Below the pieces are notes generated by a model. That model searched no databases, was not told where the DNA came from, and worked only from the letters and a program-made list of their open reading frames with translations. DNA of 64,000 nt from Muricoccus roseus (GTDB taxonomy: Bacteria; Pseudomonadota; Alphaproteobacteria; Acetobacterales; Acetobacteraceae), in NCBI RefSeq assembly GCF_900141905.1, contig NZ_FQZF01000024.1:1-64000 (forward strand), given 5' to 3'. The first letter of the stretch is position 1, and each line of letters starts with the position of its first letter. Made by a program: the position numbers and the translations under genes. Positions 8,788 through 17,691 of the stretch are shown piece after piece.

Positions 8788-9765
8788 ATGAAGAGACGTA
8801 CCATCATATTCGCTGCCGGTGGCCTCGCGCTGCCGGCCATCGTCCGCGCGCAGGGCAACGTCGCCAGTTGGCCGGACCGCCCGATCCGCTTCGTCGTGCC
8901 CTTCGCGCCCGGCGGTAACACGGATTCGGTCGGCCGGATTGCGGCGCAGTATCTCGGGGAGGCGCTGGGCCGTTCCATCGTGGTCGAGAACCGTGGTGGG
9001 GCCGGCGGCATCATCGGCAGCGACGTCGTCGCTAAATCGGCGCCGGACGGCTACACCTTCCTTGTCGGCAGCATCGGCTCGATCACCATTTCACCCGCGA
9101 TCGAGCGGATGCCCTACGACCCGCTGAAGGACCTGGCGCCGGTCAGCCTGCTGAATACGAATCCGCTCATCCTCGTCGGCCGCAAGAATCTGGGCCTGAC
9201 CAGCGTGCAGGCGGTGGTGGCCCGAGCCAAGGAAAAGCCGGAGAGCCTGACCTACGGGTCCAGCGGGATCGGTGGTCTCATGCATGTCTCAGCGCTGCTC
9301 TTCGAGAGCCGCAGCGGCGCAAAGCTGACGCATGTACCCTATCGCGGCGGTGCGCCCGCGGTGGCAGCGCTGCTGTCCGGTGAGGTGGATCTCGTCTTCG
9401 CGAACATGTCGGACGCGCTGCCTCAGGTGAAGGCGGGCTCCATCATACCCATCGGCGTTACCACCCCGGGGCGCAGCGCGGAGCTGCCGGAGGTACCGAC
9501 CGTCGCCGAGGCCGGCGTGCCCGGCTTCGCCACGGAATCCTGGAACGGGCTCTTCGCTCCCGCCACGACCTCGCCGGATATCGTCAGCCGTCTCTCCGCG
9601 CTCTGCGCCCGGATGGCGGCGGACGCGACGGTGCGGCAGCGCATGGCCTCCTTCGGCTCCGTCGCCGTCTCCTCCACGCCGGAGGAGTTTGGACGGATGC
9701 TGCGCGAGGAAACGGCGCAGTGGGCGACCACCCTCCAAGCGGCCGGTCTCTCCGCCAGCAAGTAA
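8788..9765 (+). CDS. Bug/TctC family periplasmic substrate-binding protein
   Basis: 325 residues with a secretion signal (KRRTIIFAAGGLALPAIVRA), then the Bug fold: WPDRPIRFVVPFAPGG, TDSVGRI, VVAKSAPDGYTFL, YGSSGIGGLMHVSALL and THVPYRGGAPA. GGAG eight bases before the ATG supports this start; a GTG precedes it at 8785. It probably captures the acid handled by the UbiX/UbiD pair upstream. No TctA/TctB permease is in the window, so transport must use a permease elsewhere, or the protein acts as a sensor. A strong hairpin follows the stop. Confidence 0.93.
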   Translation: MKRRTIIFAAGGLALPAIVRAQGNVASWPDRPIRFVVPFAPGGNTDSVGRIAAQYLGEALGRSIVVENRGGAGGIIGSDVVAKSAPDGYTFLVGSIGSITISPAIERMPYDPLKDLAPVSLLNTNPLILVGRKNLGLTSVQAVVARAKEKPESLTYGSSGIGGLMHVSALLFESRSGAKLTHVPYRGGAPAVAALLSGEVDLVFANMSDALPQVKAGSIIPIGVTTPGRSAELPEVPTVAEAGVPGFATESWNGLFAPATTSPDIVSRLSALCARMAADATVRQRMASFGSVAVSSTPEEFGRMLREETAQWATTLQAAGLSASK

Positions 9766-9771
9766 CAGATC

Positions 9772-9801
9772 GCGGCCGGTCTCGGTGAGGAGACCGGCCG
9801 C
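9772..9801. terminator. Strong hairpin, probable bidirectional terminator
   Basis: A perfect 12-bp stem, GCGGCCGGTCTC pairing with GAGACCGGCCGC, and a 6-base loop, seven bases after the 8788 gene and before the end of the convergent AroE-like gene. No T-run follows, as is common in very GC-rich genomes. Confidence 0.65.
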
Positions 9802-9874
9802 TGCCGCATTCCTCCCCAGCCATCCTCGGCAGGGCCTCCGGCCTAAGAGGCGCAAGGCGACTGGCCTGCGCTCC

Positions 9875-10684
9875 TCAGAGCGACAGAAACTCCCGAACGA
9901 GGCGCGGCTGATCCAGCAGCATCTCCTTGCCACGGATGATCTGGCAGCCCTTCGCAGCCGCGGCCATCAGGAGCGCCGTCGTTTTCGGGGCCATGATCAC
10001 ATCCGCAACGACGGCCCCTGGCCTGAGACCGGACAGGTCCGCGGGCAGCTCATCCCCCTCATGCATGCCGACCGAGGTCGTGTTCACCACCAAGTCGTAA
10101 CCCGCGGCCTCCGGTCCTGCAGGCGCGGCAAAGCAGCGGGGATGCCGTGCGGCCACCGCCCGAGCCAGCTCCAGGCTCTTCGCCTGTGTCCGGTTGCAGA
10201 TGGCGAGATGGGAGATGCCGGCCTCGGCCAGCGCAAAGGCGATGGCCCGCCCCGCTCCGCCGGCTCCGATCTGGAGCACGCGCCGGCCTGCCACCTCGAT
10301 GCCGTTCCGCCGCAGGCCCGTCACGAATCCAACGCCGTCGACATTGTCACCGATCAGGCTTCCGTTCGCTTCGCGGCGCACGAAGTTCACCGCGCCAATG
10401 CTGCCAGCTCGCGGCGTGGTTCCGTCGAGGTACTGCAACACGGGAACTTTATGGGGAATCGTCACACCGAAGCCCGCGACATTCTGCATGCTCCTGATGG
10501 CCTGAAGCACCAGGGCAAGGTCTTGGGGTGCGACGTGAAGCGGCGAGACATTGGCGTCCACGCCGTTCCGGAAAAAGTCCTCGTTCAGTACGGCCGTCCC
10601 GACGATGTGCGCCACAGGGTCGCCCAAGATGAACATGACTTTCGTTCGGCCAGTCACGCGCTTCAGGATGGGGGCATCAGGCAT
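9875..10684 (-). CDS. Shikimate/quinate dehydrogenase family protein (AroE-like)
   Basis: 269 residues. The N-terminal substrate domain has FILGDPVAHI (in place of the usual GxPxxHSxSP) and GFGVTIPHKVPV, including the conserved Lys of the T-x-P-x-K motif. The C-terminal Rossmann domain has GAGGAGRAIAFALAE and NRTQAK. VNTTSVGM and an MAPKTT segment also match the family. AroE enzymes interconvert shikimate and 3-dehydroshikimate; the altered HSxSP motif suggests a catabolic or non-canonical relative. The start at 10684 begins just ahead of the fold, with an AAAGG eight to nine bases upstream. Convergent with the UbiD cluster. Confidence 0.87.
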   Translation of the reverse strand: MPDAPILKRVTGRTKVMFILGDPVAHIVGTAVLNEDFFRNGVDANVSPLHVAPQDLALVLQAIRSMQNVAGFGVTIPHKVPVLQYLDGTTPRAGSIGAVNFVRREANGSLIGDNVDGVGFVTGLRRNGIEVAGRRVLQIGAGGAGRAIAFALAEAGISHLAICNRTQAKSLELARAVAARHPRCFAAPAGPEAAGYDLVVNTTSVGMHEGDELPADLSGLRPGAVVADVIMAPKTTALLMAAAAKGCQIIRGKEMLLDQPRLVREFLSL

Positions 10685-10834
10685 GAAAGCGACCTTTCGA
10701 ACGCACTGGAGCTCACGCGACCGCCAAACTGGCATCGAGAAGACTGGGTTTACAGCGCACCAGATGCACCGCCGGCGCATCGGATGCCGGGGCCGGTGCT
10801 CGTAACGTTCCCAGCGCAATCCTGAATGGAGAGG

Positions 10835-11632
10835 TCAACGCCCGCCTGCCTGCAGCGCCCGGCCGAGCAGCGAGGTGGCGAGCGCGGCCAGCAGCAGGGC
10901 CAAGCCGGGATAGATGGCCAGCCAGGGCGCCACAGTGAGGTAGTTGCGGCTTTCCTGCAGGCTGGCTCCCCAATCCGGGCTCGGCGGGGGCACGCCCAGG
11001 CCGAGAAAGCCGAGCGCCGCCTGGATCTGGAGCGCGAGGGGGAAGAGAATGACGCATTGGAGCACCACGGCGGGTGCCACGTTGCGGGCGACATGCCGCG
11101 TCAGCACCGCCCATTCGCCATGGCCCAGCGTGCGCGCCGCCTCGACATAAGCGCGCCCCCCCTCCACCAGGGCAGCCGCGCGCGCCACGCGGAAGAAGAC
11201 CGGCGCGTAGATGATCGCCAACGCCAGGACGAGATTCCCTGCCCCGGTGCCGAGCGTGCTGGCCAGCACCACACCCAGGATGATGGGCGGGAAGGCGAGA
11301 AGCGCATCGGCGGCGCGCGACAGGATAAGGTCCGGCAACCGCCCGGCGAAGCCTGCCAGCGCGCCCAGGCTGCCACCTAGCAGGCTGGCCAGGATGATCG
11401 CGCTTGCGACGATACCCAGCGTGCTGCCCGCCCCGTGCACCACGCGTGCGTAGACATCCCGGCCGGTTTCGTCCGTGCCGAACCAGAACTCGGCCGAAGG
11501 CGCCTCCAGGCGGCGCGTGACCGCCACCGCATCGGGCGAGCCGGCGAAGAGGCCCGGCGCGATGCTGATCGCCAGGAAGATGAGGACCAGCCCGCCGCCG
11601 AGCAGCCATTCGATGCGCCCTCGCCGCATCAT
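10835..11632 (-). CDS. ABC transporter permease, DppC/OppC family
   Basis: A 265-residue inner-membrane permease with an N-terminal TM followed by a periplasmic loop containing FWFGTDETGRDVYARVVHGA, the hallmark of OppC-type subunits. Further TM helices and an EAA loop around YVEAARTLGHGEWAVLTRHV contact the ATPases. Its ATG overlaps the stop of the partner permease (ATGA), so translation is coupled. It is the last gene of the nine-gene leftward operon and would pair with the permease at 11629 and the ATPases at 15697 and 16683. Confidence 0.93.
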   Translation of the reverse strand: MMRRGRIEWLLGGGLVLIFLAISIAPGLFAGSPDAVAVTRRLEAPSAEFWFGTDETGRDVYARVVHGAGSTLGIVASAIILASLLGGSLGALAGFAGRLPDLILSRAADALLAFPPIILGVVLASTLGTGAGNLVLALAIIYAPVFFRVARAAALVEGGRAYVEAARTLGHGEWAVLTRHVARNVAPAVVLQCVILFPLALQIQAALGFLGLGVPPPSPDWGASLQESRNYLTVAPWLAIYPGLALLLAALATSLLGRALQAGGR

Positions 11633-12576
11633 GCCCCCCGCACCCGCGGGTCGATCAACGCATAGGCGAGGTCGACCAGCAGGTTGACCAGCAGCGCCAC
11701 GACGACGGTGAACAACAGGGCGCCCTGCAGCACCGGATAATCGCGCCCCTGGATGGCTGCGAGCAGGGTACGGCCCAGGCCAGGAATGGCGAAGAGCGTC
11801 TCGACCACCACCACCCCGCCGAGGATCTGCACGAGGATCAGCCCGGCATAGGTAAGAAGCGGAATGGCGATGTTTCGAAGCACGTGGCGGCCGAAGATCA
11901 CGCGCGCCGGCAGGCCGCGCGCCGTGGCCGCGCGGACGAAGTCCTGCCGGAGCAGCGCTGCCGTCTGCTGCCGGGTGAACTGCGCATAGGCGCCGGCCTG
12001 CAGGAAGCCCAGCGCGAGCACCGGCAGCAGGATGCTCTCCAGATTATCCGCGAGCGACATCTCCGGGGGCGTGTAGACAAGGGGCGGCGCCCAGCCGATC
12101 CAGGCATCGGCCATGATGAGGAGCACCATTCCCGTCCAGAAGACGGGCGATGAAAGGCTCAGCAGGGTGAAGCTCTCCACCACCATGTCCATCATCCCGC
12201 CGGGGCGCGCACCCGCCGCCAGCCCCAGCGGGACGCCGACGAGGGCGGCGAGGAGGAGGGTCACGAGGCCGATCTGGAGGGTGACGAGGAAGGCATCCAT
12301 GACGATGCCCCAGACCGGCAATCCCTGGCGCATGGAGGTGCCGAGGTCCCCCCGCAGCACATCCCCCGCCCAACGCAGGTATTGCGACCAGATCGGCTGG
12401 TCGAGCCCGAAGAAGGCGCGCAGCGCCGCCTCCGCCGCCGGGTCTCCCGCGCTCTGCCCGAGCATCTCGCCGATCGCGTCGCCGGGCACGGCGCGGATGA
12501 GCAGGAACACCACGCCCGTCGCGAGCACGGCCGTGATGAGCGCGGCGCCGATCCGGCGGAGGAGAGCTTCGATCAT
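11629..12576 (-). CDS. ABC transporter permease, DppB/OppB family
   Basis: 315 residues and about six TM helices. The DppB hallmark N-terminus (LLRRIGAALITAVLATGVVF, VPGDAIGEML) is followed by FFGLDQPIWSQYLRW, and the EAA loop lies near DFVRAATARGLPARVIFGRH. It forms the membrane channel with the 10835 permease. The binding-protein gene ends seven bases upstream and the next permease start overlaps its stop. Confidence 0.94.
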   Translation of the reverse strand: MIEALLRRIGAALITAVLATGVVFLLIRAVPGDAIGEMLGQSAGDPAAEAALRAFFGLDQPIWSQYLRWAGDVLRGDLGTSMRQGLPVWGIVMDAFLVTLQIGLVTLLLAALVGVPLGLAAGARPGGMMDMVVESFTLLSLSSPVFWTGMVLLIMADAWIGWAPPLVYTPPEMSLADNLESILLPVLALGFLQAGAYAQFTRQQTAALLRQDFVRAATARGLPARVIFGRHVLRNIAIPLLTYAGLILVQILGGVVVVETLFAIPGLGRTLLAAIQGRDYPVLQGALLFTVVVALLVNLLVDLAYALIDPRVRGA

Positions 12577-12583
12577 GGCCCCG

Positions 12584-14233
12584 TCAGGTCGCGATCCAGG
12601 CCTTCGCCAGGCCGAACCACCATCCCGTCGGGTGCTGGACGTAGTTCCGGACCCGCTGCTGCGAGACCGTCACCAGATCCGGCGAGTAGAGCATGATCGT
12701 CGGCACCGTCTCGTCCATCACGCGCTGGAGGCCGAGATAGGCCTGCTTCCGGGCGGCCGGGTCGGCGCTCGCCATGCCCGCATCCATCAGGCGATCCGCC
12801 TCGGCATTATTCCAGTTCCGGAAATCGGCGCCGCGTGGGGCACTGTGGAAGTGACGATAGTACAGGCTGTGCGGATCCGGCTGGGTGCCCCAGTCGTTGA
12901 AGGTGAAGCGCATGTTGCGGGTGCGGAAGGCATTGAGCCAGACGCCCAGCTCCACCCGCTGGATGTTCAGCCGGATGCCGACAGCCGAGAGCTGCTGCGC
13001 GATGGTGACCGCCGCCGGATCCATCCATTCGAAGCCGATGATGCTGACGAGGTCCAGCGCGAAGCCGTCTCCCAGCCCGGCCTCGGCCAGAAGCGCCTTG
13101 GCGCGGGCGGGGTCGGTCTTCTGATACGGAAGGCTGTCCAACGGCGCGCCCCAGCTCTCCTGCATGGCGGCGGGGATGGTGCCGAGCACCTGGCCCTTGC
13201 CGCTAATCGCGGCCTGCATCACCGCCTTTTTGTCGATGGACAGCGCGATCGCCTGGCGCACCCGCACATCCTTGAGCTGCGCATGGTTGCAGTCGAGGTC
13301 CAGCGAGCACTGGCGGAGGGAGAGGGCCGAGGTGATGGACAGGCCGGGCTGCCCCTGCAGCTGCTCCGCATCCTGCGGGCGGGCGAGCAGGGCGAGGTCC
13401 ACCCGCCGGCTGCGCAGCGCCACCAGAACGCTCGCGGCGTTCGGCTGCACGCTGAACAGCACGCCATCAAGATAGGGCTGCCCCTGCCTCCAGTAGTTCG
13501 GGAAGCGCGCCATGCGGATATGGCTCTGCGGCCGGAACTCCTGCAGCATGAAAGGCCCGGTGCCGACCGATTGCTGCGAGAGGCGCGAGCGCGCCTGGGA
13601 GTTGGCGAAGGTGTCGCGCGGGATGACGCAGCCGAAGCGGTTGGTCAGGGTCATCGGAAGCGAGGCGTTGGGCTCCGACAGGCGGATGACCACGGTGTGG
13701 TCGTCCGGCGTCTCGATGGCCCGGATGGCGCCGAAATCCGCGGCCCCTGGGCTGCCATTCGCCGGGTCGCGCACGTAGTCGTAGCTGTATTTCACATCGG
13801 CCGCGGTCATCGGCTGGCCGTTATGGAAGCGCACCCCGCGGCGAAGCGCGAAGGTATAGGCGAGACCATCCTCCGAGACGGCCATCGATTCCGCCAGCAG
13901 CGGCTTCGCCACGCCGGAGGCGTCCTCGTACATCAGGCCCTGATACATCAGCACCGTGATGGCGGTGCGCGCATCGCCGGCCTGGTGAAAGGGATCGAGA
14001 TTCGGCGGCTCGTTCGCGATGGCGACGGTGAGCACACCGCCCCGCCGCGCCTGCGGATCATCCGGTCCGTAGATGCCGGCCTCCGCGGGTGGGGCTCCCT
14101 GGGCCCTGGCGGCACCCCCGGAGCCGGTCAGGCCAAAGCCGGGCAGGCCGGAGCCGGGGCGCAGCAGCCCCGCCCCCATCAGGCCAGCCCCGGCCAGCAG
14201 GGCGGAGCGGCGGTCGATACGCGGTTCTGGCAT
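12584..14233 (-). CDS. ABC transporter substrate-binding protein, family 5 (DppA/OppA-like)
   Basis: 549 residues. The N-terminus (MPEPRIDRRSALLAGAGL) has a twin-arginine pair and a Gly/Ala-rich hydrophobic core, so export may use Tat. The mature region has the family-5 pattern: GGVLTVAIANEPPNLDPF, then ALRRGVRFHNGQPMTAADV, and a C-terminal lobe with RQKAYLGLQRVMDE-like helices. Such proteins bind peptides but also many non-peptide solutes. The start at 14233 follows a GAGAGGGA stretch; the frame stays open to 14437 without protein-like content. Co-encoded sugar-acid-type enzymes suggest a non-peptide ligand. Confidence 0.93.
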   Translation of the reverse strand: MPEPRIDRRSALLAGAGLMGAGLLRPGSGLPGFGLTGSGGAARAQGAPPAEAGIYGPDDPQARRGGVLTVAIANEPPNLDPFHQAGDARTAITVLMYQGLMYEDASGVAKPLLAESMAVSEDGLAYTFALRRGVRFHNGQPMTAADVKYSYDYVRDPANGSPGAADFGAIRAIETPDDHTVVIRLSEPNASLPMTLTNRFGCVIPRDTFANSQARSRLSQQSVGTGPFMLQEFRPQSHIRMARFPNYWRQGQPYLDGVLFSVQPNAASVLVALRSRRVDLALLARPQDAEQLQGQPGLSITSALSLRQCSLDLDCNHAQLKDVRVRQAIALSIDKKAVMQAAISGKGQVLGTIPAAMQESWGAPLDSLPYQKTDPARAKALLAEAGLGDGFALDLVSIIGFEWMDPAAVTIAQQLSAVGIRLNIQRVELGVWLNAFRTRNMRFTFNDWGTQPDPHSLYYRHFHSAPRGADFRNWNNAEADRLMDAGMASADPAARKQAYLGLQRVMDETVPTIMLYSPDLVTVSQQRVRNYVQHPTGWWFGLAKAWIAT

Positions 14234-14300
14234 CGCGGGTGATCCCTCTCTCTCTCTGAACGTTTGGTCCGTGGACGGCGGTAGGCGTTCTCCCCCTGCC

Positions 14301-14771
14301 TCAGCCCTCATCCCGGAGGGCGAAGACGAATTCGATCTCGACCGGCACGTTGCGCGGCAGCATGGCGACCCCGACGGCGCTGCGAGCGTGGCGCCCCGCC
14401 TCGCCGAAGACCTGCCCCATGAGGTTGGAGGCGGCATCGATCACGCGCGGCTGCTCGGCGAAGCCGGGGGCGGAGGCGACGAAGCCCGTGACCTTCACGA
14501 CCCTGGCCACAGCATCGAGCGAACCCGCGACGGAGCGGAGGGCCGCAAGGCCCTGCAGGGCGCAGAGCGCCGCGGCGCGCCGCCCGGCCTCCACGTCAAC
14601 ATCATCCCCCAGCCGGCCCAGCACGGGCAGGTTCCCCTCCGCATCGCGCGGCAGCTGCCCGCTGACCCAGACGAGCCCTCGCTCCACCACCGCCGGCACA
14701 TAGTCGAAGGCGGGCTTCGGCAAGGGCGGCAGGGCAAGGCCCAGCGCGGCCAGCCGCTCCTCATGGGTCAT
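14301..14771 (-). CDS. RidA/YjgF family protein
   Basis: A 156-residue member of the RidA (YjgF/YER057c/UK114) family in its longer subgroup. The LVWVSGQLPRDAEGNLPVLG start and the AALCALQGLAALRSVAGSLD and VVKVTGFVASAP segments match the trimeric chorismate-mutase-like fold. The C-terminal PVEIEFVFAL holds the position where true RidA has catalytic Arg and Glu, and the Arg lies just before it at MLPRNVPVE. Enzymatic members hydrolyse reactive enamines or imines. Its ATG overlaps the stop of the SDR gene upstream by 4 bases, so it acts within this operon, perhaps on an unstable intermediate. Confidence 0.9.
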   Translation of the reverse strand: MTHEERLAALGLALPPLPKPAFDYVPAVVERGLVWVSGQLPRDAEGNLPVLGRLGDDVDVEAGRRAAALCALQGLAALRSVAGSLDAVARVVKVTGFVASAPGFAEQPRVIDAASNLMGQVFGEAGRHARSAVGVAMLPRNVPVEIEFVFALRDEG

Positions 14772-15700
14772 GCGGTTTCCTCCATCATCTCGCGCAGCGT
14801 TTCCGACAGGATCGCCTCGAGCCCGCGCCGGGGCGCCCATCCCAGCGCGCGCAGCCGCGCGTCATCGACCAGGGGCAGGTCGGGCGGCAGGGGTTCCGGC
14901 CGGGCCAGGAGCCGCAGGCCCGGGCGCAGCGTGGCCAGGGCTTCGGCCAGGTCGGTATAGGTCAGGGTCAGCCCGGCCATGTTCAGGCGGCGCGGCGCAT
15001 CCGGCATCCCGGCGAGAAGCAGCAACGCCTCGGCGGCATCATCGCCATGCAGCGCATCGAAGGGCGCGGCCGGCACCACCGTATCGAGGTCGGCGCCCAG
15101 GGCGGCCGCGCGGAGCAGGCGCGCATAGAGCGAGGCCGCCCCGACATACCAGCGCCCCGGCCCCAGCACGAGCGGCAGGCGCAGCGTGGTGACGGAGAGG
15201 CCGAGCGCGTCCGCCCCCCAATCCGCCGCCAGCTCGGCCATGTGCTTCGAAAGCCCGTAGGCGGTGCGGGGCGCGGGCGCGGCCGCCTCATCCACCCTGG
15301 CCGGCCCGTACAGCCCGGGCGGCCCGTAGACGACGGTGGAGCCGCATTGCACCACGCGCCGCACGCCCAGTTCGGCACAGGCACCCAGCACGGCCGCGAA
15401 GCCGCCGGCATTCACGCCCACGGCCCGCGCCGGATCCGCGAGGGCCGTGCGCGCAAGCCCTTCGCCCGAGGGGTTGTGGCCGGCAGCCCAGACCACGGCA
15501 TCGGGCGCGAAGGCTTCCATGGCAGCGAGCAGCGCTCCCGGCGCCTCCGCCAGGCCCGCGAAGCGCCTCACCCCATCCTCGCCTTCGGCTTCGCCCGGCC
15601 CGAAGGAGGCGACGGCGAGGCCGCGGGAGCGGGCCAGGCGCAGCAGACGGCTGCCCACGAAGCCGCTCCCGCCCACCACGAGGATTCGTCCCGCACTCAC
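14768..15700 (-). CDS. NAD-dependent epimerase/dehydratase family protein (extended SDR)
   Basis: 310 residues. The N-terminal GGSGFVGSRLLRLA is the NAD-binding GxxGxxG. The catalytic pair is in the YGLSKHMAEL segment (Y-x3-K) with Ser/Thr in CGSTVVYGPPG upstream. Extended SDRs act on sugars or sugar acids, and members in similar ABC operons oxidise aldonates or uronates. Its stop overlaps the start of ridA and its start overlaps the end of the ATPase gene, so it is tightly coupled. The exact substrate cannot be read from sequence. Confidence 0.9.
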   Translation of the reverse strand: MSAGRILVVGGSGFVGSRLLRLARSRGLAVASFGPGEAEGEDGVRRFAGLAEAPGALLAAMEAFAPDAVVWAAGHNPSGEGLARTALADPARAVGVNAGGFAAVLGACAELGVRRVVQCGSTVVYGPPGLYGPARVDEAAAPAPRTAYGLSKHMAELAADWGADALGLSVTTLRLPLVLGPGRWYVGAASLYARLLRAAALGADLDTVVPAAPFDALHGDDAAEALLLLAGMPDAPRRLNMAGLTLTYTDLAEALATLRPGLRLLARPEPLPPDLPLVDDARLRALGWAPRRGLEAILSETLREMMEETA

Positions 15701-16686
15701 GCCGCCGCCTCCATCCCCAGGATGTCGTCCCGGATGCAGGCGGCGCGTCGCGTCGCGTCGAGCGGGCGCAGCGCCGGCACGGTTTCCGCGCAGGCGGGCA
15801 GGGCATAGGGGCAGCGCGTGCGGAAGACACAGCCGGAGGGCGGGGCCGCCGGGCTGGGTATCTCGCCACGCAGCAGGATGCGTGGGCCACGCGCCTCGCC
15901 CGGGCGCCCTGGGGAGGCGGAGAGCAGAGCCCGGGTGTAGGGATGGCTCGGCGCCCGCAGCACGGCGGCGGCCGGCCCCTCCTCCATCACCCGCCCGAGA
16001 TAGAGCACGGCCACGCGGTCGCAGAGCGTGCGCACCGCGCCGAGGTCGTGGGACACGAAGAGAAGGGCGAGTTGCCTTTCCCGCCGCAGTTCCCGCAGCA
16101 GGTTGAGGATCTCGGCGCCCACGGACACGTCGAGCGCCGAGACCGGTTCGTCCGCCACGACGAAATCCGGGTCCACCGCCAGGGCCCGCGCGATGGCGAC
16201 GCGCTGGCGCTGCCCGCCCGAAAGGGCGGCGGGGCGCCGGTCGTAGAGGCCGGGAGAGAGGCCGACCCGTTCCAGCAGGGATGCCGCGCGGTCCCGCGCG
16301 GCGGATCCGGAGGCCAGGCGGTGAAGGGCGATCCCCTCGGCCACGGCCGGGCCGATCCCCATGCGCGGGTTGAGGCTGCCGAAGGGGTCCTGGAACACCA
16401 TCTGCATCCGCCGCCGGAGCGGGCGCAGGGCGGCGCGGTCGGCCCCCGTGATGTCCTGCCCGTCGAAGACCACCTGCCCGGCCGTCGGCCGGACGAGGCG
16501 CAGCAGCATGCGGCCGATGGTGGATTTCCCGCTGCCGCTCTCCCCGACCAGCCCCAGCGCCTCGCCACGCCGGATGGCGATGTCCACCCCCGCCACGGCG
16601 CGCACGGGGCGGCGGCCGGGGGTCAGCAGGCCTGGCCCGCCGAACTCCATCACCAGGCCCCGGCCCTCGGCGAGGGGCGGGCTCAC
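15697..16686 (-). CDS. ABC transporter ATP-binding protein, DppF/OppF family
   Basis: A 329-residue ATPase with Walker A GESGSGKST, signature LSGGQRQRVAIARAL, Walker B VVADEPVSALD and an H-loop LFVSHDL. The C-terminal oligopeptide-transporter extension has a Cys-rich stretch (FRTRCPYALPAC) like that of Fe-S-containing OppF relatives. I place the start at GTG 16686: it overlaps the TGA of the preceding ATPase gene (GTGA) and has GGAGG seven bases upstream. The open frame to 16803 is an antisense-like extension over the upstream gene. It energises the permeases at 10835 and 11629. Confidence 0.93.
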   Translation of the reverse strand: MSPPLAEGRGLVMEFGGPGLLTPGRRPVRAVAGVDIAIRRGEALGLVGESGSGKSTIGRMLLRLVRPTAGQVVFDGQDITGADRAALRPLRRRMQMVFQDPFGSLNPRMGIGPAVAEGIALHRLASGSAARDRAASLLERVGLSPGLYDRRPAALSGGQRQRVAIARALAVDPDFVVADEPVSALDVSVGAEILNLLRELRRERQLALLFVSHDLGAVRTLCDRVAVLYLGRVMEEGPAAAVLRAPSHPYTRALLSASPGRPGEARGPRILLRGEIPSPAAPPSGCVFRTRCPYALPACAETVPALRPLDATRRAACIRDDILGMEAAA

Positions 16687-17681
16687 GCCACCTCCTCCCA
16701 GCGGATGCAGCGGCTGCGCCGGCCCGGTGCCGCGTCCAGTAGCGGCACCGGCCCCTCGCGGCAGGCGGGCACGGCCATGGCGCAGCGTTCGGCGAAGCGA
16801 CAATAGGGCGGCGGGGCGAGCGGATTGGGCATCAACCCGGGAATGCCGCGCGGCGGCTCTCCCTCCAGCGAGGGAATGCAGTCCAGCAGGGCGCGCGTAT
16901 AGGGGTGGCGCGGCGCGGCAAGCACCTCGGCCGCCGGACCCTCCTCCACCACCTGCCCGGCATAGAGCACGCAGATCCGGTGCGCGAGGCCGGCGACCAG
17001 GCCGAGATCGTGGCTGACGAAGATCATCGCCATCCCCTCCCGCGACTGGAGGTCGCGCAGCAGGTCCACGATCTGCGCCTGGATCGTCACATCCAGCGCC
17101 GTGGTGGGCTCGTCGGCGATCAGCAGGCGCGGCTCGCCCGCCAGCGCCAGGGCGATCACGGCCCGCTGGCGCATCCCGCCGGAGAGCTGGTGCGGATACT
17201 CCCCCGCGCGCCGCGGCGGATCAGGGATGCCGACGAGGTCGAGGAGCGCCACCGCCTGTTCCGCCGCCTCGCGCCGGCCGAGGCCACGCAGGTGGCGCAA
17301 GGTCTCCGCGATCTGGTCGCCGATGGTGAACAGCGGATCCAGCGCGCTGCCCGGATCCTGGAAGACCACCGCGATCTCCCGCCCGCGCACGCGGCGCAGC
17401 GCCTCTCCCCGAAGGGCGAGGAGGTCGGCCTCGTCGCCCCCGGCGCCGCGCCACCGCAGATGGCCCGTCGCACGCGTGCCCGCCGCGCCGGCATGGAGCC
17501 GTGCCACGGCCATGGCCGTGACCGACTTGCCGCTGCCGCTTTCGCCCACCAGCGCGAGGGTTTCGCCCGGGGAGAGCGCGAAGGAGATGTCCTCCACCGC
17601 CGTCATCCAGCCCCGCGCGCCCTGGAAGGCGACGGAGAGGCCCTCTGCCCTCAGCAGGGGTGCGGCGGTGGCGGCGCTCAT
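16683..17681 (-). CDS. ABC transporter ATP-binding protein, DppD/OppD family
   Basis: A 332-residue ATPase with Walker A GESGSGKSVTAMAV, signature LSGGMRQRAVIALAL, Walker B LIADEPTTALD and H-loop FVSHDLG. The C-terminal OppD extension (FAERCAMAVPAC) carries two of the usual cysteines. It is the partner of the DppF-type subunit, whose GTG overlaps this stop. The enolase-superfamily gene ends 10 bases upstream, placing the ATPases between the enzyme genes and the binding protein of the operon. Confidence 0.94.
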   Translation of the reverse strand: MSAATAAPLLRAEGLSVAFQGARGWMTAVEDISFALSPGETLALVGESGSGKSVTAMAVARLHAGAAGTRATGHLRWRGAGGDEADLLALRGEALRRVRGREIAVVFQDPGSALDPLFTIGDQIAETLRHLRGLGRREAAEQAVALLDLVGIPDPPRRAGEYPHQLSGGMRQRAVIALALAGEPRLLIADEPTTALDVTIQAQIVDLLRDLQSREGMAMIFVSHDLGLVAGLAHRICVLYAGQVVEEGPAAEVLAAPRHPYTRALLDCIPSLEGEPPRGIPGLMPNPLAPPPYCRFAERCAMAVPACREGPVPLLDAAPGRRSRCIRWEEVA

Positions 17682-17691
17682 CCCGGCCCGC

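Noticed and set aside
12113-14242. A 709-codon + strand frame opposite the binding protein
   Set aside because: Antisense shadow of a well-supported family-5 binding protein; no family motifs.
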